Shown here in pieces: positions 16,988 through 25,228 of a stretch of DNA of 64,000 bases. Both the position numbers and the translations under genes were made by a program. Source of the stretch: Albidovulum sp. GTDB lineage: Bacteria; Pseudomonadota; Alphaproteobacteria; Rhodobacterales; Rhodobacteraceae. The notes beneath the pieces were generated by a model. It had not been told where the DNA came from. It was given only the letters and a program-made list of their open reading frames with translations, and made no database searches. Where the stretch lies: contig JACKKB010000005.1 in NCBI GenBank assembly GCA_020637635.1, forward strand, positions 62,001 to 126,000. The letters run 5' to 3'. Within the stretch, counting starts at the first letter, position 1, and each line of letters starts with the position of its first letter.

Positions 16988-19315
16988 ATGGGTGTGGCGC
17001 GGGAACAAGGCGGTCTCAGGACCCGCCGGAGCGGCCTTAGATCTACGGTTTTTGCAGCCTTGACAGTCACTTGCAGTGCGTTTGCAATGGCTGGCCCGGC
17101 GCAGGCCTATGTCTTCAACGGCGTTTCCGTCGAAGGCAACGACCGCATCGAGCCGGCGACGATCGTCAAGTTCACCGGAATCGCCCGCGGCGAGACGGTG
17201 AGCGATGCCGAGCTGAACGACGCCGCGCAGCGCCTGATGGGCTCTGGCCTGTTCAAGAGCGTCGATCTCGTGCCGGCCGGCAACACGCTGGTGATCAAGG
17301 TGGTCGAGAACCCGACGCTGAACATCGTCAATTTCGAGGGCAACAAGCGGATCAAGGACGAAGACCTCGCCAAGATCGTGAAATCGCAGTCGCGCCGCGT
17401 CTATTCGCCGGCCCAGGCCGAGGCCGATGCCGCTGCCATCGCCCAGGCCTATGCCGACCAGAGCCGGCTTGCCGCGCGCGTCGAGCCGCGGGTGATCGAC
17501 CGCGGCGACAACCGCGTCGATCTCGTCTTCGAGATCCGCGAGGGCAAGGTGACCGAGGTCGAGCGGCTGAGCTTCACCGGCAACCGCGCCTTTTCCGACC
17601 GCCGCCTCCGCCAGGTGCTCGGCACCAAGCAGGCCGGCCTGCTGCGCCAGATCATCCAGCGCGACACCTATGTCGCCGACCGGATCGAGTTCGACAAGCA
17701 GGCGCTGACCGATTTCTACCGCTCGCGCGGCTACATCGACTTTCAGGTGCTCTCGGTCTCGCAGCAGTTCGCCCGTGACCGCGGCGCCTTCTTCCTCACC
17801 TTCGACGTGCGCGAGGGGCTGAGCTACAAGTTCGGCACGATCAACGTGGTCAGCGAATACGAGGGCGTCGACGCCAAGGCCTATGAGGATGTCGTGCGCA
17901 TCCGCAAGGGCGTGACCTATTCGCCGATGGCGGTCGACACCACGATCAGCCGCATGGAGGCGATCGCGCTGAAGCAGGGCGTGAACTTCCTGAACATCGA
18001 ACCGCGGATCACCCGCAACGAACGCGACCAGACGCTCGACGTCACCTTCGCGCTGACCAAGGGGCCGCGCGTCTTCGTCGAGCGGATCGACATCGAGGGC
18101 AACGCGACGACGCTCGACAAGGTCGTCCGCCGCCAGTTCCGGACCGTCGAGGGCGATCCGTTCAGCCCGCGCGAGATCCGCGAGGGGGCCGAGCGGACCC
18201 GCGCCCTCGGCTTCTTTACCAACGCCGATGTGAACGCCCGCCCGGGCACCGCCTCCGATCAGGTCATCGTCGATGTGAACGTCGACGAAAAACCCACCGG
18301 ATCGCTGAATTTCGGCGCCTCCTACAGCGTCGCCAGCGGCCCGGGCTTCAACATCGGCCTCAGCGAAGCGAACTTCCTCGGCCGCGGACAATACGTCAGC
18401 CTGAACCTCTCGGGCGGCACCAACAACAAGGACAGCTCGATCACCTTCATCGAGCCGGCCTTCCTCGACCGCGACCTGAAGTTCCGCTTCAGTGCCTGGT
18501 ACCGCACCACCTCCAACGATACCGGCATCGCCGACTATGCGACCACCAAGTTCGGCGCCTCGCCCTCGATCGAGTTCCCGATCAGCGAACAGGGCCGGCT
18601 CGAACTGCGCTACCGCGCCTCGAGCGACGAGGTCAACAGCGTCAGCCCCGGCTCCTCGGCGCTCATCAAGGCCGATGCGGCGCTTGGCGCCGAGGTCACG
18701 AGCGCGGTTGGCTATACCTATACCTACGACACCCGCATCAGCGGCATCGATCCGAACAACGCGCTCAAGCTGAGCTTCGGACAGGATTTCGCCGGTCTCG
18801 GCGGCGACATCACCTCGGTCGCGACAACCGCGGCGGCCACCTTCCAGACGCGGCTGATGCGCGAGGAGGTGACGCTGAGGGCCGAGCTCGAGGGCGGGGC
18901 GCTCGCGACCTCCAACGGCGACAGCCGCATCGTCGACCGCTACAGCGGCAACGGCAAGATCCGCGGTTTCGAACCCTACGGGCTCGGGCCGCGCGATCTC
19001 GGCGCGGCCAACAAGGACGCGCTCGGCGGCAACTACTTCGCGGTGGCGCGGTTCGAAGCGGAGTTTCCGGTCGGCCTGCCCGAGGAATACGGCATCACCG
19101 GGGGCGTCTTCGCCGATGTGGGCTCGGTCTGGGGGCTCGACAACACCCTTGGCGGCTCGATCGACGACAGCATGCATCTGCGCTCGGCCGTCGGCGTCTC
19201 GATCTTCTGGAACACCGCCATCGGTCCGCTGCGCTTCAACTTCTCCAAGGCGATCCAGAAGGAGAGCTACGACCGCGAGCAGACCTTCGACCTGACCATC
19301 TCGACCCAGTTCTGA
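16988..19315 (+). CDS. bamA: Outer membrane protein assembly factor BamA
   Basis: Core of the BAM complex that folds beta-barrel proteins into the outer membrane. 775 residues. A signal sequence ends near AGPAQA (about residue 38). Five POTRA domains follow (about 40-370; the first begins FNGVSVEGNDRIEPATIVKF). The C-terminal barrel starts around GSLNFGASYSVASGPGFNIG. GKIRGFEPYGLGPRDLG contains the conserved RGF motif of the barrel loop, and the chain ends in the expected terminal Phe (STQF). Its own promoter precedes it, and the skp-like gene overlaps its stop codon (TGATG). In many relatives lpxD follows bamA; here it does not. Confidence 0.96.
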   Translation: MGVAREQGGLRTRRSGLRSTVFAALTVTCSAFAMAGPAQAYVFNGVSVEGNDRIEPATIVKFTGIARGETVSDAELNDAAQRLMGSGLFKSVDLVPAGNTLVIKVVENPTLNIVNFEGNKRIKDEDLAKIVKSQSRRVYSPAQAEADAAAIAQAYADQSRLAARVEPRVIDRGDNRVDLVFEIREGKVTEVERLSFTGNRAFSDRRLRQVLGTKQAGLLRQIIQRDTYVADRIEFDKQALTDFYRSRGYIDFQVLSVSQQFARDRGAFFLTFDVREGLSYKFGTINVVSEYEGVDAKAYEDVVRIRKGVTYSPMAVDTTISRMEAIALKQGVNFLNIEPRITRNERDQTLDVTFALTKGPRVFVERIDIEGNATTLDKVVRRQFRTVEGDPFSPREIREGAERTRALGFFTNADVNARPGTASDQVIVDVNVDEKPTGSLNFGASYSVASGPGFNIGLSEANFLGRGQYVSLNLSGGTNNKDSSITFIEPAFLDRDLKFRFSAWYRTTSNDTGIADYATTKFGASPSIEFPISEQGRLELRYRASSDEVNSVSPGSSALIKADAALGAEVTSAVGYTYTYDTRISGIDPNNALKLSFGQDFAGLGGDITSVATTAAATFQTRLMREEVTLRAELEGGALATSNGDSRIVDRYSGNGKIRGFEPYGLGPRDLGAANKDALGGNYFAVARFEAEFPVGLPEEYGITGGVFADVGSVWGLDNTLGGSIDDSMHLRSAVGVSIFWNTAIGPLRFNFSKAIQKESYDREQTFDLTISTQF

Positions 19316-20049
19316 TGCGCCGGGCGGCCCGCCTCATCGGTGCCGCCGCGGTCGCGCTGGCGGCTCTCGGCGGCGCCGCACCGGCACAGGATACCGCCGC
19401 CGCCCCCGGGCCTTCGACCGGCAGCTTCCGCTCGCCGATCCTGACGCTCGATCAGGAACGGCTCTTTGCCGAGACCCTCTGGGGCCAGCGCGCCCGCAAG
19501 CGGATCGAGGAGGCTTCGGCCGCGCTGGCGGCCGAGAACCGCACGTATGAAGAGCAGCTGGGCCAGGAAGAGCAGGCGCTGACCGCCAAGCGCAAGACGC
19601 TCGCGCCCGCGGAATTCCGCAAGGAGGCCGATGCCTTCGACGCCCGCGTGACCGAGATCCGCCGCACCCAGGACGCCAAGGAGCGCGGCATCTCCCAGGT
19701 CCAGGAGGAAGAGCGCAAGCGCTTCTACGCGGCCGCCCTGCCGGTGATGGGCGAGGTGCTGCGCCGCAATGGCGCGCTTGTCGTGCTCGACAGCCGGGCG
19801 ATCTTCCTTGCCGCCGATGCGATCGACGTCACCGACGAGATGATCGCCGAGATCGACGCCAAGCTCGGCGCCGGCGGCGATGACGCGGCGCCGCTGAGCA
19901 TTCCGGCGCCGGATGTCGGCACGGCGGGCGATGCTACGGCGGGCGACGGCACGGCGGGCGACGGCACGATCCCGGATCCCGGCCCCGACGGGGTGCATCC
20001 ACCGGGCGGGGGCGGCGCGACCGAGCCGCCCGCGGGGGCCGGCAACTGA
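19315..20049 (+). CDS. skp: Periplasmic OmpH/Skp-family chaperone
   Basis: Likely holds unfolded outer-membrane proteins on their way to BamA. The signal peptide ends near AAPAQ (about residue 25). The core SPILTLDQERLFAETLWGQR is followed by a long charged helix region of about residues 60-130 (coiled coil, arms of the trimer) and then GALVVLDSRAIFLAADAIDVT, the conserved Skp end. 244 residues is longer than typical because of an extra C-terminal tail of about 60 residues rich in Gly, Asp, Pro and Ala, part of it encoded by a 15-bp tandem repeat. Its start overlaps the bamA stop, so the two are co-translated. Confidence 0.88.
   Translation: MRRAARLIGAAAVALAALGGAAPAQDTAAAPGPSTGSFRSPILTLDQERLFAETLWGQRARKRIEEASAALAAENRTYEEQLGQEEQALTAKRKTLAPAEFRKEADAFDARVTEIRRTQDAKERGISQVQEEERKRFYAAALPVMGEVLRRNGALVVLDSRAIFLAADAIDVTDEMIAEIDAKLGAGGDDAAPLSIPAPDVGTAGDATAGDGTAGDGTIPDPGPDGVHPPGGGGATEPPAGAGN
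19921..19965 (+). repeat. 15-bp in-frame tandem repeat in the skp tail (3 copies)
   Basis: Unit ACGGCGGGCGACGGC at 19921, 19936 and 19951; the first copy differs by two bases. It encodes TAGDG or TAGDA. It lies after the conserved Skp core, in the disordered tail. Confidence 0.9.
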
Positions 20050-20114
20050 CGCGGCACTTGCCACGCGCCGGGCGAGTTGCTAGCAAGTTCAGACCCTCGC
20101 CGCAGGAGGAACGC

Positions 20115-20573
20115 ATGGCCGAGACCGCGATAACCGAAGCCGATATCCATCTGATTCAACGGATCATTCCGCATCGCTATCCGTTCCTGCTGATCGACAA
20201 GGTGATCGATATCGTGCCCTACAAGGGCTGCGTCGGCATCAAGAACGTCACCATCAACGAACCCCATTTCCAGGGGCATTTCCCCTCCAAGCCGATCATG
20301 CCCGGCGTCACCATCGTCGAGGCGATGGCGCAGGCGGCCGCGGTCCTCGTCGGCATCTCGCTCGAGGTCGTGGGACGCGATCTCCTGACCTATTTCATGT
20401 CGATCGAGAGTTGCAAGTTCCGCCGCATGGTGGTGCCGGGCGACGTGCTGGAACTGCACATGACCGTTCTGCGCGGCCACGGCAAGATCTGGAAGTTCCA
20501 CGGCGACGCCAAGGTCGGTGAGCAGATCGCCTGCCAGGCCGACGTGACCGCGATGCTGGACCTGCGCGATTGA
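20115..20573 (+). CDS. fabZ: 3-hydroxyacyl-ACP dehydratase FabZ
   Basis: Dehydrates beta-hydroxyacyl-ACP in fatty-acid elongation and competes with LpxA for hydroxyacyl-ACP. 152 residues, hot-dog fold. IIPHRYPFLLIDKVIDI holds the catalytic His, and HFPSKPIMPGVTIVEAMAQA the catalytic Glu. The ATG at 20115 follows a strong AGGAGGA site; the longer frame to 20058 is rejected. It lies 65 bp after the skp-like gene and 4 bp before lpxA. The order fabZ-lpxA is widely conserved. Confidence 0.96.
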   Translation: MAETAITEADIHLIQRIIPHRYPFLLIDKVIDIVPYKGCVGIKNVTINEPHFQGHFPSKPIMPGVTIVEAMAQAAAVLVGISLEVVGRDLLTYFMSIESCKFRRMVVPGDVLELHMTVLRGHGKIWKFHGDAKVGEQIACQADVTAMLDLRD

Positions 20574-20576
20574 CAT

Positions 20577-21372
20577 GACCATTCATTCCAGCGCCCAGAT
20601 CCATCCCCATGCGGTGGTCGAACCCGGGGCCGTGATCGGCGCGGACTGCCGCATCGGCCCCTTCGCGGTCGTCGGCCCCGAAGTGACGCTCGGCCGAGGG
20701 GTGGAGTTGCGCAGCCATGCCGTCGTGACCGGCCGCACCGAGGTCGGCGACGAGACGGTGGTCTTCTCCTTCGCGGTGATCGGCGAGATCCCGCAGGATC
20801 TGAAGTTCCGAGGCGAGGCGACGCGGCTGGTCATCGGCAGGCGCAACCGCATCCGCGAACATGCCACCATCAACACCGGCACCGAGGGCGGCGGCGGCGT
20901 GACCCGGGTCGGCGACGACTGCCTGATCATGGCCGGCGCCCATGTCGCCCACGACTGCCAGATCGGCAACCACGTCATCCTCGTGAACGCCGCCGCGCTT
21001 GCCGGCCACTGCGTGATCGAGGACGAGGTCATCGTCGGCGGGCTTTCGGGCGTGCACCAGTTCGTTCGCATCGGTCATGGCGCGATGATCGGCGCGGTGA
21101 CGATGGTCACCGCCGATGTCATTCCCCATGGCATGGTGCATGGTCCGCGCGGCACGCTCGACGGGCTGAACCTTGTCGGGCTGAAGCGGCGCGGGGCGGG
21201 TCGGGGCGATATCGCCGCCCTGCGCGAGATGCTCGACACGCTCGGCGCCGGCACCTTCCGCGACAGCGCCCGCGGCCTCGCCGATGCCGGCGGCGCGACC
21301 AACCCCTATGTGCGCGAGGTGCTCGATTTCATTCTCGGCCCCTCCGACCGTTCGTTCCTGACGCCGCGATGA
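20577..21372 (+). CDS. lpxA: Acyl-ACP--UDP-N-acetylglucosamine O-acyltransferase
   Basis: First step of lipid A synthesis: transfers a 3-hydroxyacyl chain to UDP-GlcNAc. The left-handed beta-helix is visible as hexapeptide repeats from about residue 5 to 190 (IHPHAVVEPGAVIGADCRIG and similar). Catalytic-region motifs include the His in AGAHVAHDCQIGNHVI. The C-terminal domain begins near LDGLNLVGLKRRG. The start is the ATG at about 20575-20577, immediately after the fabZ stop. It overlaps lpxI by 4 bp. 265 residues matches the family. Confidence 0.95.
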
Positions 21373-22181
21373 GCGTGACCGCCGTCATCGCCGGGCAGGG
21401 GGCGTTGCCGGCGCTGCTGGTGGCGGCGCTTGGCGCAAGGCCGCATCTCGTCGCCGAGATGGAGGGCTGTCCGGCCGACCTGCCGGGCGCGGCCCCGCTG
21501 CGCTACCGGATCGAGCGGCTGGTGCCCTTTCTCGATCAGCTGCAGGCCGCCGGCGTCGGCCGGGTGGTGTTCGCAGGCGGCATCCGCCGGCCGCGGATCG
21601 AGCCGGGGCTGATCGACCTGCGCACCGTGACGCTGGTGCCGCGGCTCGTGAACGCGAGCCAGAAGGGCGACGACGCGGTCCTGCGCGAGGTGGTGGCGAT
21701 CTTCGAGGACTGGGGTTTCGAAGTGGTGGGCGCGGATGCGATCCTGCCCGATCTGGTGCCCGGCCCGGGCATCGTCGCCGGCACCGTGATGGCGCCCGAG
21801 CGCAAGGACGTCGATCGCGCGGCCGAGATCGTGGCGGCGCTCGGCGCGCTCGACATCGGTCAGGGCGCGGTCGTGGCGGGCGGGCTTTGCCTTGCCGTCG
21901 AGACCCTGCCCGGGACCGATGCGATGCTGGGCTTCGTCGCCGCTCAGCGCCGCGATCCGGGGCAGGGCGGCGCCCGGGGCGTTCTCTACAAGGCGCCGAA
22001 GCCCGGCCAGGACCGCCGCATCGACCTGCCGACGCTTGGGCCCGATACCGTGCGCCTCGCAGCGGCCGCCGGGCTTGCCGGCATCGCCTGGGAGGCGGGC
22101 GGCGCGCTGCTGCTCGATCGCGCGTCGATGGAGGCCGAGGCCCATCGCGCCGGTCTCTTCCTCTGGGCGCGCGCGCCGTGA
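21369..22181 (+). CDS. lpxI: UDP-2,3-diacylglucosamine pyrophosphatase LpxI
   Basis: Hydrolyses UDP-2,3-diacylglucosamine to lipid X, replacing LpxH in alphaproteobacteria. 270 residues of the DUF1009 family. The N-terminal domain contains VVFAGGIRRPRIEPGLIDL, and the catalytic domain holds VNASQKGDDAVLREVVAIFE, GVVGADAILPDL-like sequence and GAVVAGGLCLAVETLPGTD. The C-terminal KAPKPGQDRRIDLPTLGPDT is typical. The ATG overlaps the lpxA stop (ATGA), and its stop overlaps the GTG start of lpxB. This is firm as a family call and fits the lipid A cluster. Confidence 0.94.
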   Translation: MSVTAVIAGQGALPALLVAALGARPHLVAEMEGCPADLPGAAPLRYRIERLVPFLDQLQAAGVGRVVFAGGIRRPRIEPGLIDLRTVTLVPRLVNASQKGDDAVLREVVAIFEDWGFEVVGADAILPDLVPGPGIVAGTVMAPERKDVDRAAEIVAALGALDIGQGAVVAGGLCLAVETLPGTDAMLGFVAAQRRDPGQGGARGVLYKAPKPGQDRRIDLPTLGPDTVRLAAAAGLAGIAWEAGGALLLDRASMEAEAHRAGLFLWARAP

Positions 22182-23323
22182 GGTTCTTTCTCATCGCCGG
22201 CGAGGCTTCGGGCGACATGCTTGGCGCCGCGCTCATGGCGGGGCTGAAGGCGTTGGCGCCGGGCGTCGCGTTTCACGGCGTCGGCGGGCCGCGCATGGCC
22301 GAGGAGGGGCTGACGAGCCTCTTTCCGATGGACGAGCTCTCGCTCATGGGGCTGGTCGAGATCCTGCCGAAGTACCGCCGGTTGAAACGCCGCATCGCCG
22401 AGACGGCGGCGGCGGTGGCGGCCACGGAACCGGCCGCGCTCATCACCATCGACAGCCCCGACTTCTGCCTGCGGGTGGCCCGCGCGGCGCGTGGGCTCAG
22501 CCCCGCGCTTCGCACCATTCACTATGTCGCACCGACCGTCTGGGCCTGGCGCCCGGGTCGCGCGGCCGCCATGGCCGAGGTGGTGGACCATGTGCTGGCG
22601 CTCTTTCCCTTCGAGCCGCCCTATATGGAAGCCGCCGGCATGAGCTGCGATTTCGTCGGCCATCCGGCGGTCGCGGCCCCCCGCGCCAGCGCGGCCGCGG
22701 CCGCGGCGCTTCGCACCCGGTTCGACATCGCGGCCGAGGCGCCGCTTCTGCTCTGCCTGCCCGGTTCGCGCCGCAGCGAGGTGAGCCGCCTCGCCCCCCG
22801 CTTTGCCGAGGCGGTGGCCCGCTTCCGCGACCGCGAGCCCGCGGTCCGTGTCGTCGTGCCGACGGTGCCCGGGGTCTCGGCGCTGGTCCGCGATCTGGTC
22901 GCGCGCTGGCCGCTCGTCCCCGAGGTGGTCGAGGATGCGCCCGACCGGCTCGCGGCCTTCGCCGCCGCCGATCTCGCGCTCGCGGCCTCGGGCACGGTCA
23001 GCCTCGAACTGGCCGCGAACCGGGTGCCGATGGTCATCGCCCACGACTTCAACCGCCTCACCTGGTGGATGATGAAGCGCGCGGCGCTGATCGACACGGT
23101 GACGCTCGTCAACATCGTGACCGACACCCGCGTGGTGCCCGAATTCCTCGGCCCCGCCTGTCGCCCGGGCCCGATTGCCAACGCGCTCGCCCATCTCCTG
23201 AAGGGCGAGGATGCGCGCGCCGCCCAGCTTGCCGCGATGGACCTGACGATGAACCGGCTCGGTCGCGGCGAAGAGGCGCCGGGTCTGCGCGCCGCGCGCT
23301 CGGTTCTGGCGCATCTCGGCTAG
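22178..23323 (+). CDS. lpxB: Lipid-A-disaccharide synthase
   Basis: Joins lipid X and UDP-2,3-diacylglucosamine into the lipid A disaccharide at the inner membrane. 381 residues. FFLIAGEASGDMLGAALM is the N-terminal signature. GVGGPRMAEEGL, LMGLVEILPKY and FIDSPDF-type sequence (here TIDSPDFCLRVAR) follow. YVAPTVWAWRPGRA and LCLPGSRRSEVSRL, then LAASGTVSLELAANRVPMV, mark the GT-B sugar-nucleotide half. A GTG at 22178, overlapping the lpxI stop, gives the normal N-terminus; the longer open frame to 21887 is rejected. It ends tail to tail with a short minus-strand frame. Confidence 0.95.
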   Translation: MRFFLIAGEASGDMLGAALMAGLKALAPGVAFHGVGGPRMAEEGLTSLFPMDELSLMGLVEILPKYRRLKRRIAETAAAVAATEPAALITIDSPDFCLRVARAARGLSPALRTIHYVAPTVWAWRPGRAAAMAEVVDHVLALFPFEPPYMEAAGMSCDFVGHPAVAAPRASAAAAAALRTRFDIAAEAPLLLCLPGSRRSEVSRLAPRFAEAVARFRDREPAVRVVVPTVPGVSALVRDLVARWPLVPEVVEDAPDRLAAFAAADLALAASGTVSLELAANRVPMVIAHDFNRLTWWMMKRAALIDTVTLVNIVTDTRVVPEFLGPACRPGPIANALAHLLKGEDARAAQLAAMDLTMNRLGRGEEAPGLRAARSVLAHLG

Positions 23324-23541
23324 GCTGCCGGCGCCCCGAGCGCGGCAAGAAGCGCAGCGCGCCCGGCCAGGGGCCCGGTCGCGAGCTGCAACGTCACCAC
23401 GAGATCGCCGTGGCGCGCCCGCCCGAAGGCGCGCGCCGGCCGGTCGGCGAGCGCGAGCGTGCCCGCCGCGAGGAGGCCGGCGATGCGGTTCCGCGACCGG
23501 CCAGGCTCGCGCGCGAGAAGCCGGTCGGGCCGCCATGGCAC
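23320..23541 (-). CDS. Possible small protein with an S4-like pattern
   Basis: The 270 bp between lpxB and mnmA contain a minus-strand frame that ends at 23320, with its stop overlapping the lpxB stop. A GTG at 23541 gives 73 residues beginning VPWRPDRLLAREPGRSRNRI. The pattern of Asp-Arg, a Leu-Leu pair, RSRNRI, a GTLALADRPA stretch and GDLVV resembles the S4 RNA-binding fold seen at the start of pseudouridine synthases. The resemblance is by eye only. The frame is also open upstream into mnmA, so an alternative start at about 23650 is possible. It may be a gene fragment, or no gene at all. Confidence 0.3.
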   Translation of the reverse strand: MPWRPDRLLAREPGRSRNRIAGLLAAGTLALADRPARAFGRARHGDLVVTLQLATGPLAGRAALLAALGAPAA

Positions 23542-23593
23542 GCCGCCGGCGGCGGCAATCTCGATCCGCGCGTGTCCGGTATCGGGCGCGGGT

Positions 23594-24736
23594 TCAGGCG
23601 CCGCGCCAGATCCAGCCGCCGCCGAGGATCCGGCTGCCGCCGGTTTCATAGAAGACACAGGCCTGTCCCGGGCTGACCCCCTCTTCGGGATCAAGCAGCT
23701 CGACCTCGGCCGTCGTTGCCGACAGCGGGCGCACGATCGCCGGCCGCGGCGGGCGCGTGGACCGGATCCGCACCGAGACCGGCCGCTCGGCCCGGCTCTC
23801 GAACCTGCCGTCGCCAAGCCAGTTGATCTCGCGCACCGGGACGGTCCGCGTCGAAAGCGCCTCCTTCGGCCCGACCACCACGCGCCGCGTGCCGGTGTCG
23901 AGCCGCACGACATAAAGCGGATCCTCGAGCCCGCCGATGCCAAGTCCGCGGCGCTGGCCGATCGTATAGTGGATGACGCCCCGGTGGGTGCCAAGCACCC
24001 GGCCCTGCATGTCGACGATCTCGCCGGGATCCGCCGCGCCGGGGCGCAGCTTCTCGATCACGCTGGCATAGTTGCCGTTCGGCACGAAGCAGATGTCCTG
24101 GCTGTCGGGCTTGTCGGCGACGGACAGGCCGTAGCGCGCCGCCAGTGCCCGCGTCTCGGCCTTCGAGGCCAGATGGCCAAGCGGGAAGCGCAGGAAGGAC
24201 AGCTGTTCGGGCGTCGTGGAGAAGAGGAAATAGGACTGGTCGCGGTTCGGGTCGGCCGCGGCATGCAGCTCCGGTCCGCCCGGCCCCTCGAGCCTGCGGA
24301 TATAGTGGCCCGTCGCCATGCAGTCGGCGTCAAGATCCCTCGCCGTGCCGAGAAGATCCTTGAACTTCACCCGCTCGTTGCAGCGGATGCAGGGCACCGG
24401 CGTCGCGCCGGCCAGATAGGCGTCGGCGAACTCCTCGATCACCGCCTCGCGGAACATGTTCTCGTAGTCGAGGACATAGTGCGGGAAGCCCATCGCCTCG
24501 GCCACACGGCGGGCATCGTGGATGTCCTGGCCGGCGCAGCAGGCGCCCTTGCGCGCCAGTGCGGCGCCATGGTCGTAGAGCTGCAGCGTCACGCCGACGA
24601 CGTCATAGCCCTCTTCCTTCAGCATCGCCGCCACGACGGAACTGTCGACGCCGCCCGACATCGCCACGACGACGCGGGTCTCGGCGGGCGGCTTCGGCAG
24701 GCCGAGCGAATTCGGTGCAGTGCGGTCGAGGGCCAT
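23594..24736 (-). CDS. mnmA: tRNA-specific 2-thiouridylase
   Basis: Thiolates U34 of tRNAs for Glu, Gln and Lys. 380 residues. VVVAMSGGVDSSVVAAML is the PP-loop ATP pyrophosphatase motif. The catalytic cysteines are in TPVPCIRCNERVKF and SQDICFVPNG. ATGHYIRRLEG and NRDQSYFLFSTTPEQL lie in the tRNA/ATP region, and RGVIHYTIGQRRGLGIGG is the central domain signature. The ATG at 24736 follows GGAGACCGCG. It is divergent from sciP. Confidence 0.96.
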   Translation of the reverse strand: MALDRTAPNSLGLPKPPAETRVVVAMSGGVDSSVVAAMLKEEGYDVVGVTLQLYDHGAALARKGACCAGQDIHDARRVAEAMGFPHYVLDYENMFREAVIEEFADAYLAGATPVPCIRCNERVKFKDLLGTARDLDADCMATGHYIRRLEGPGGPELHAAADPNRDQSYFLFSTTPEQLSFLRFPLGHLASKAETRALAARYGLSVADKPDSQDICFVPNGNYASVIEKLRPGAADPGEIVDMQGRVLGTHRGVIHYTIGQRRGLGIGGLEDPLYVVRLDTGTRRVVVGPKEALSTRTVPVREINWLGDGRFESRAERPVSVRIRSTRPPRPAIVRPLSATTAEVELLDPEEGVSPGQACVFYETGGSRILGGGWIWRGA

Positions 24737-24761
24737 CGCGGTCTCCTGGAGAATGCCACGG

Positions 24762-24789
24762 AATATAGGAAAATCCTCGGCACTCTCAA
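24762..24789 (-). promoter_or_regulatory. Candidate promoter of mnmA
   Basis: On the minus strand TTGAGA (24784-24789) and TATATT (24762-24767) are separated by 16 bp, about 26 bp before the mnmA ATG. Confidence 0.55.
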
Positions 24790-24856
24790 CCCATGCTTTC
24801 AGCCGTTGTTAAGCCCGATCCGCGACCTTGCCCGTGGGGAATACGAAGGGGTGAAC

Positions 24857-25135
24857 ATGTATATCCGCAAGATCGAGGGGCCGCGTGCCGTCACGCTGCC
24901 CGATGGAAGGATCATGACCCGCGCCGATCTGCCGGCACCGGGAACGCAGCGCTGGGTGGCGAGCCGCAAGCTCGCCATCGTCCAGGCCGTGGCCTACGGG
25001 CTCCTGCCGCAGGACGAGGCGCTGAAGCGCTACGACCTCTCCGAGGAGGAGTTCGCGCTGTGGCGCAAGGCGGTGGAAAGGCGTGGCGCCGAGGGGCTCA
25101 AGGTCACGCATCTGCAACGCCACAGACAACTATAG
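24857..25135 (+). CDS. sciP: SciP-like DUF1153 regulator of CtrA
   Basis: In Caulobacter SciP binds CtrA and blocks its transcriptional activation. This 92-residue protein has the family pattern: MYIRKIEGPRAVTLPDG, then IMTRADLPAPGTQRWVASRK, then a helix-turn-helix-like region LAIVQAVAYGLLPQDEALKR followed by YDLSEEEFALW. The ATG at 24857 follows ACGAAGGGG; a GTG two codons earlier is possible. It lies directly upstream of ctrA in the same direction, an arrangement seen in Rhodobacteraceae. A TTAA at 24809 precedes it. Confidence 0.88.
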   Translation: MYIRKIEGPRAVTLPDGRIMTRADLPAPGTQRWVASRKLAIVQAVAYGLLPQDEALKRYDLSEEEFALWRKAVERRGAEGLKVTHLQRHRQL

Positions 25136-25172
25136 GTTGTAGACTCGTCTCGCATTCACCGGTAACGTGCCG

Positions 25173-25180
25173 TTAACCAT
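25173..25180 (+). promoter_or_regulatory. CtrA half-site TTAACCAT upstream of ctrA
   Basis: TTAACCAT at 25173-25180, about 50 bp before the ctrA ATG, matches the octamer form of the CtrA recognition sequence known from alphaproteobacteria. It suggests autoregulation. No second TTAA is found at the 7-bp spacing, so the full TTAA-N7-TTAA form is absent. Confidence 0.45.
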
Positions 25181-25228
25181 TCTCGGTCAGTCTCGAAGTA
25201 ACCGATGGATGAATGCGGAGAACGCCTG

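Noticed and set aside
16607..19177. An 856-residue minus-strand frame antisense to bamA
   Set aside because: bamA has a signal, POTRA domains, a barrel and a promoter. The antisense frame has no motif, start signal or conserved feature.
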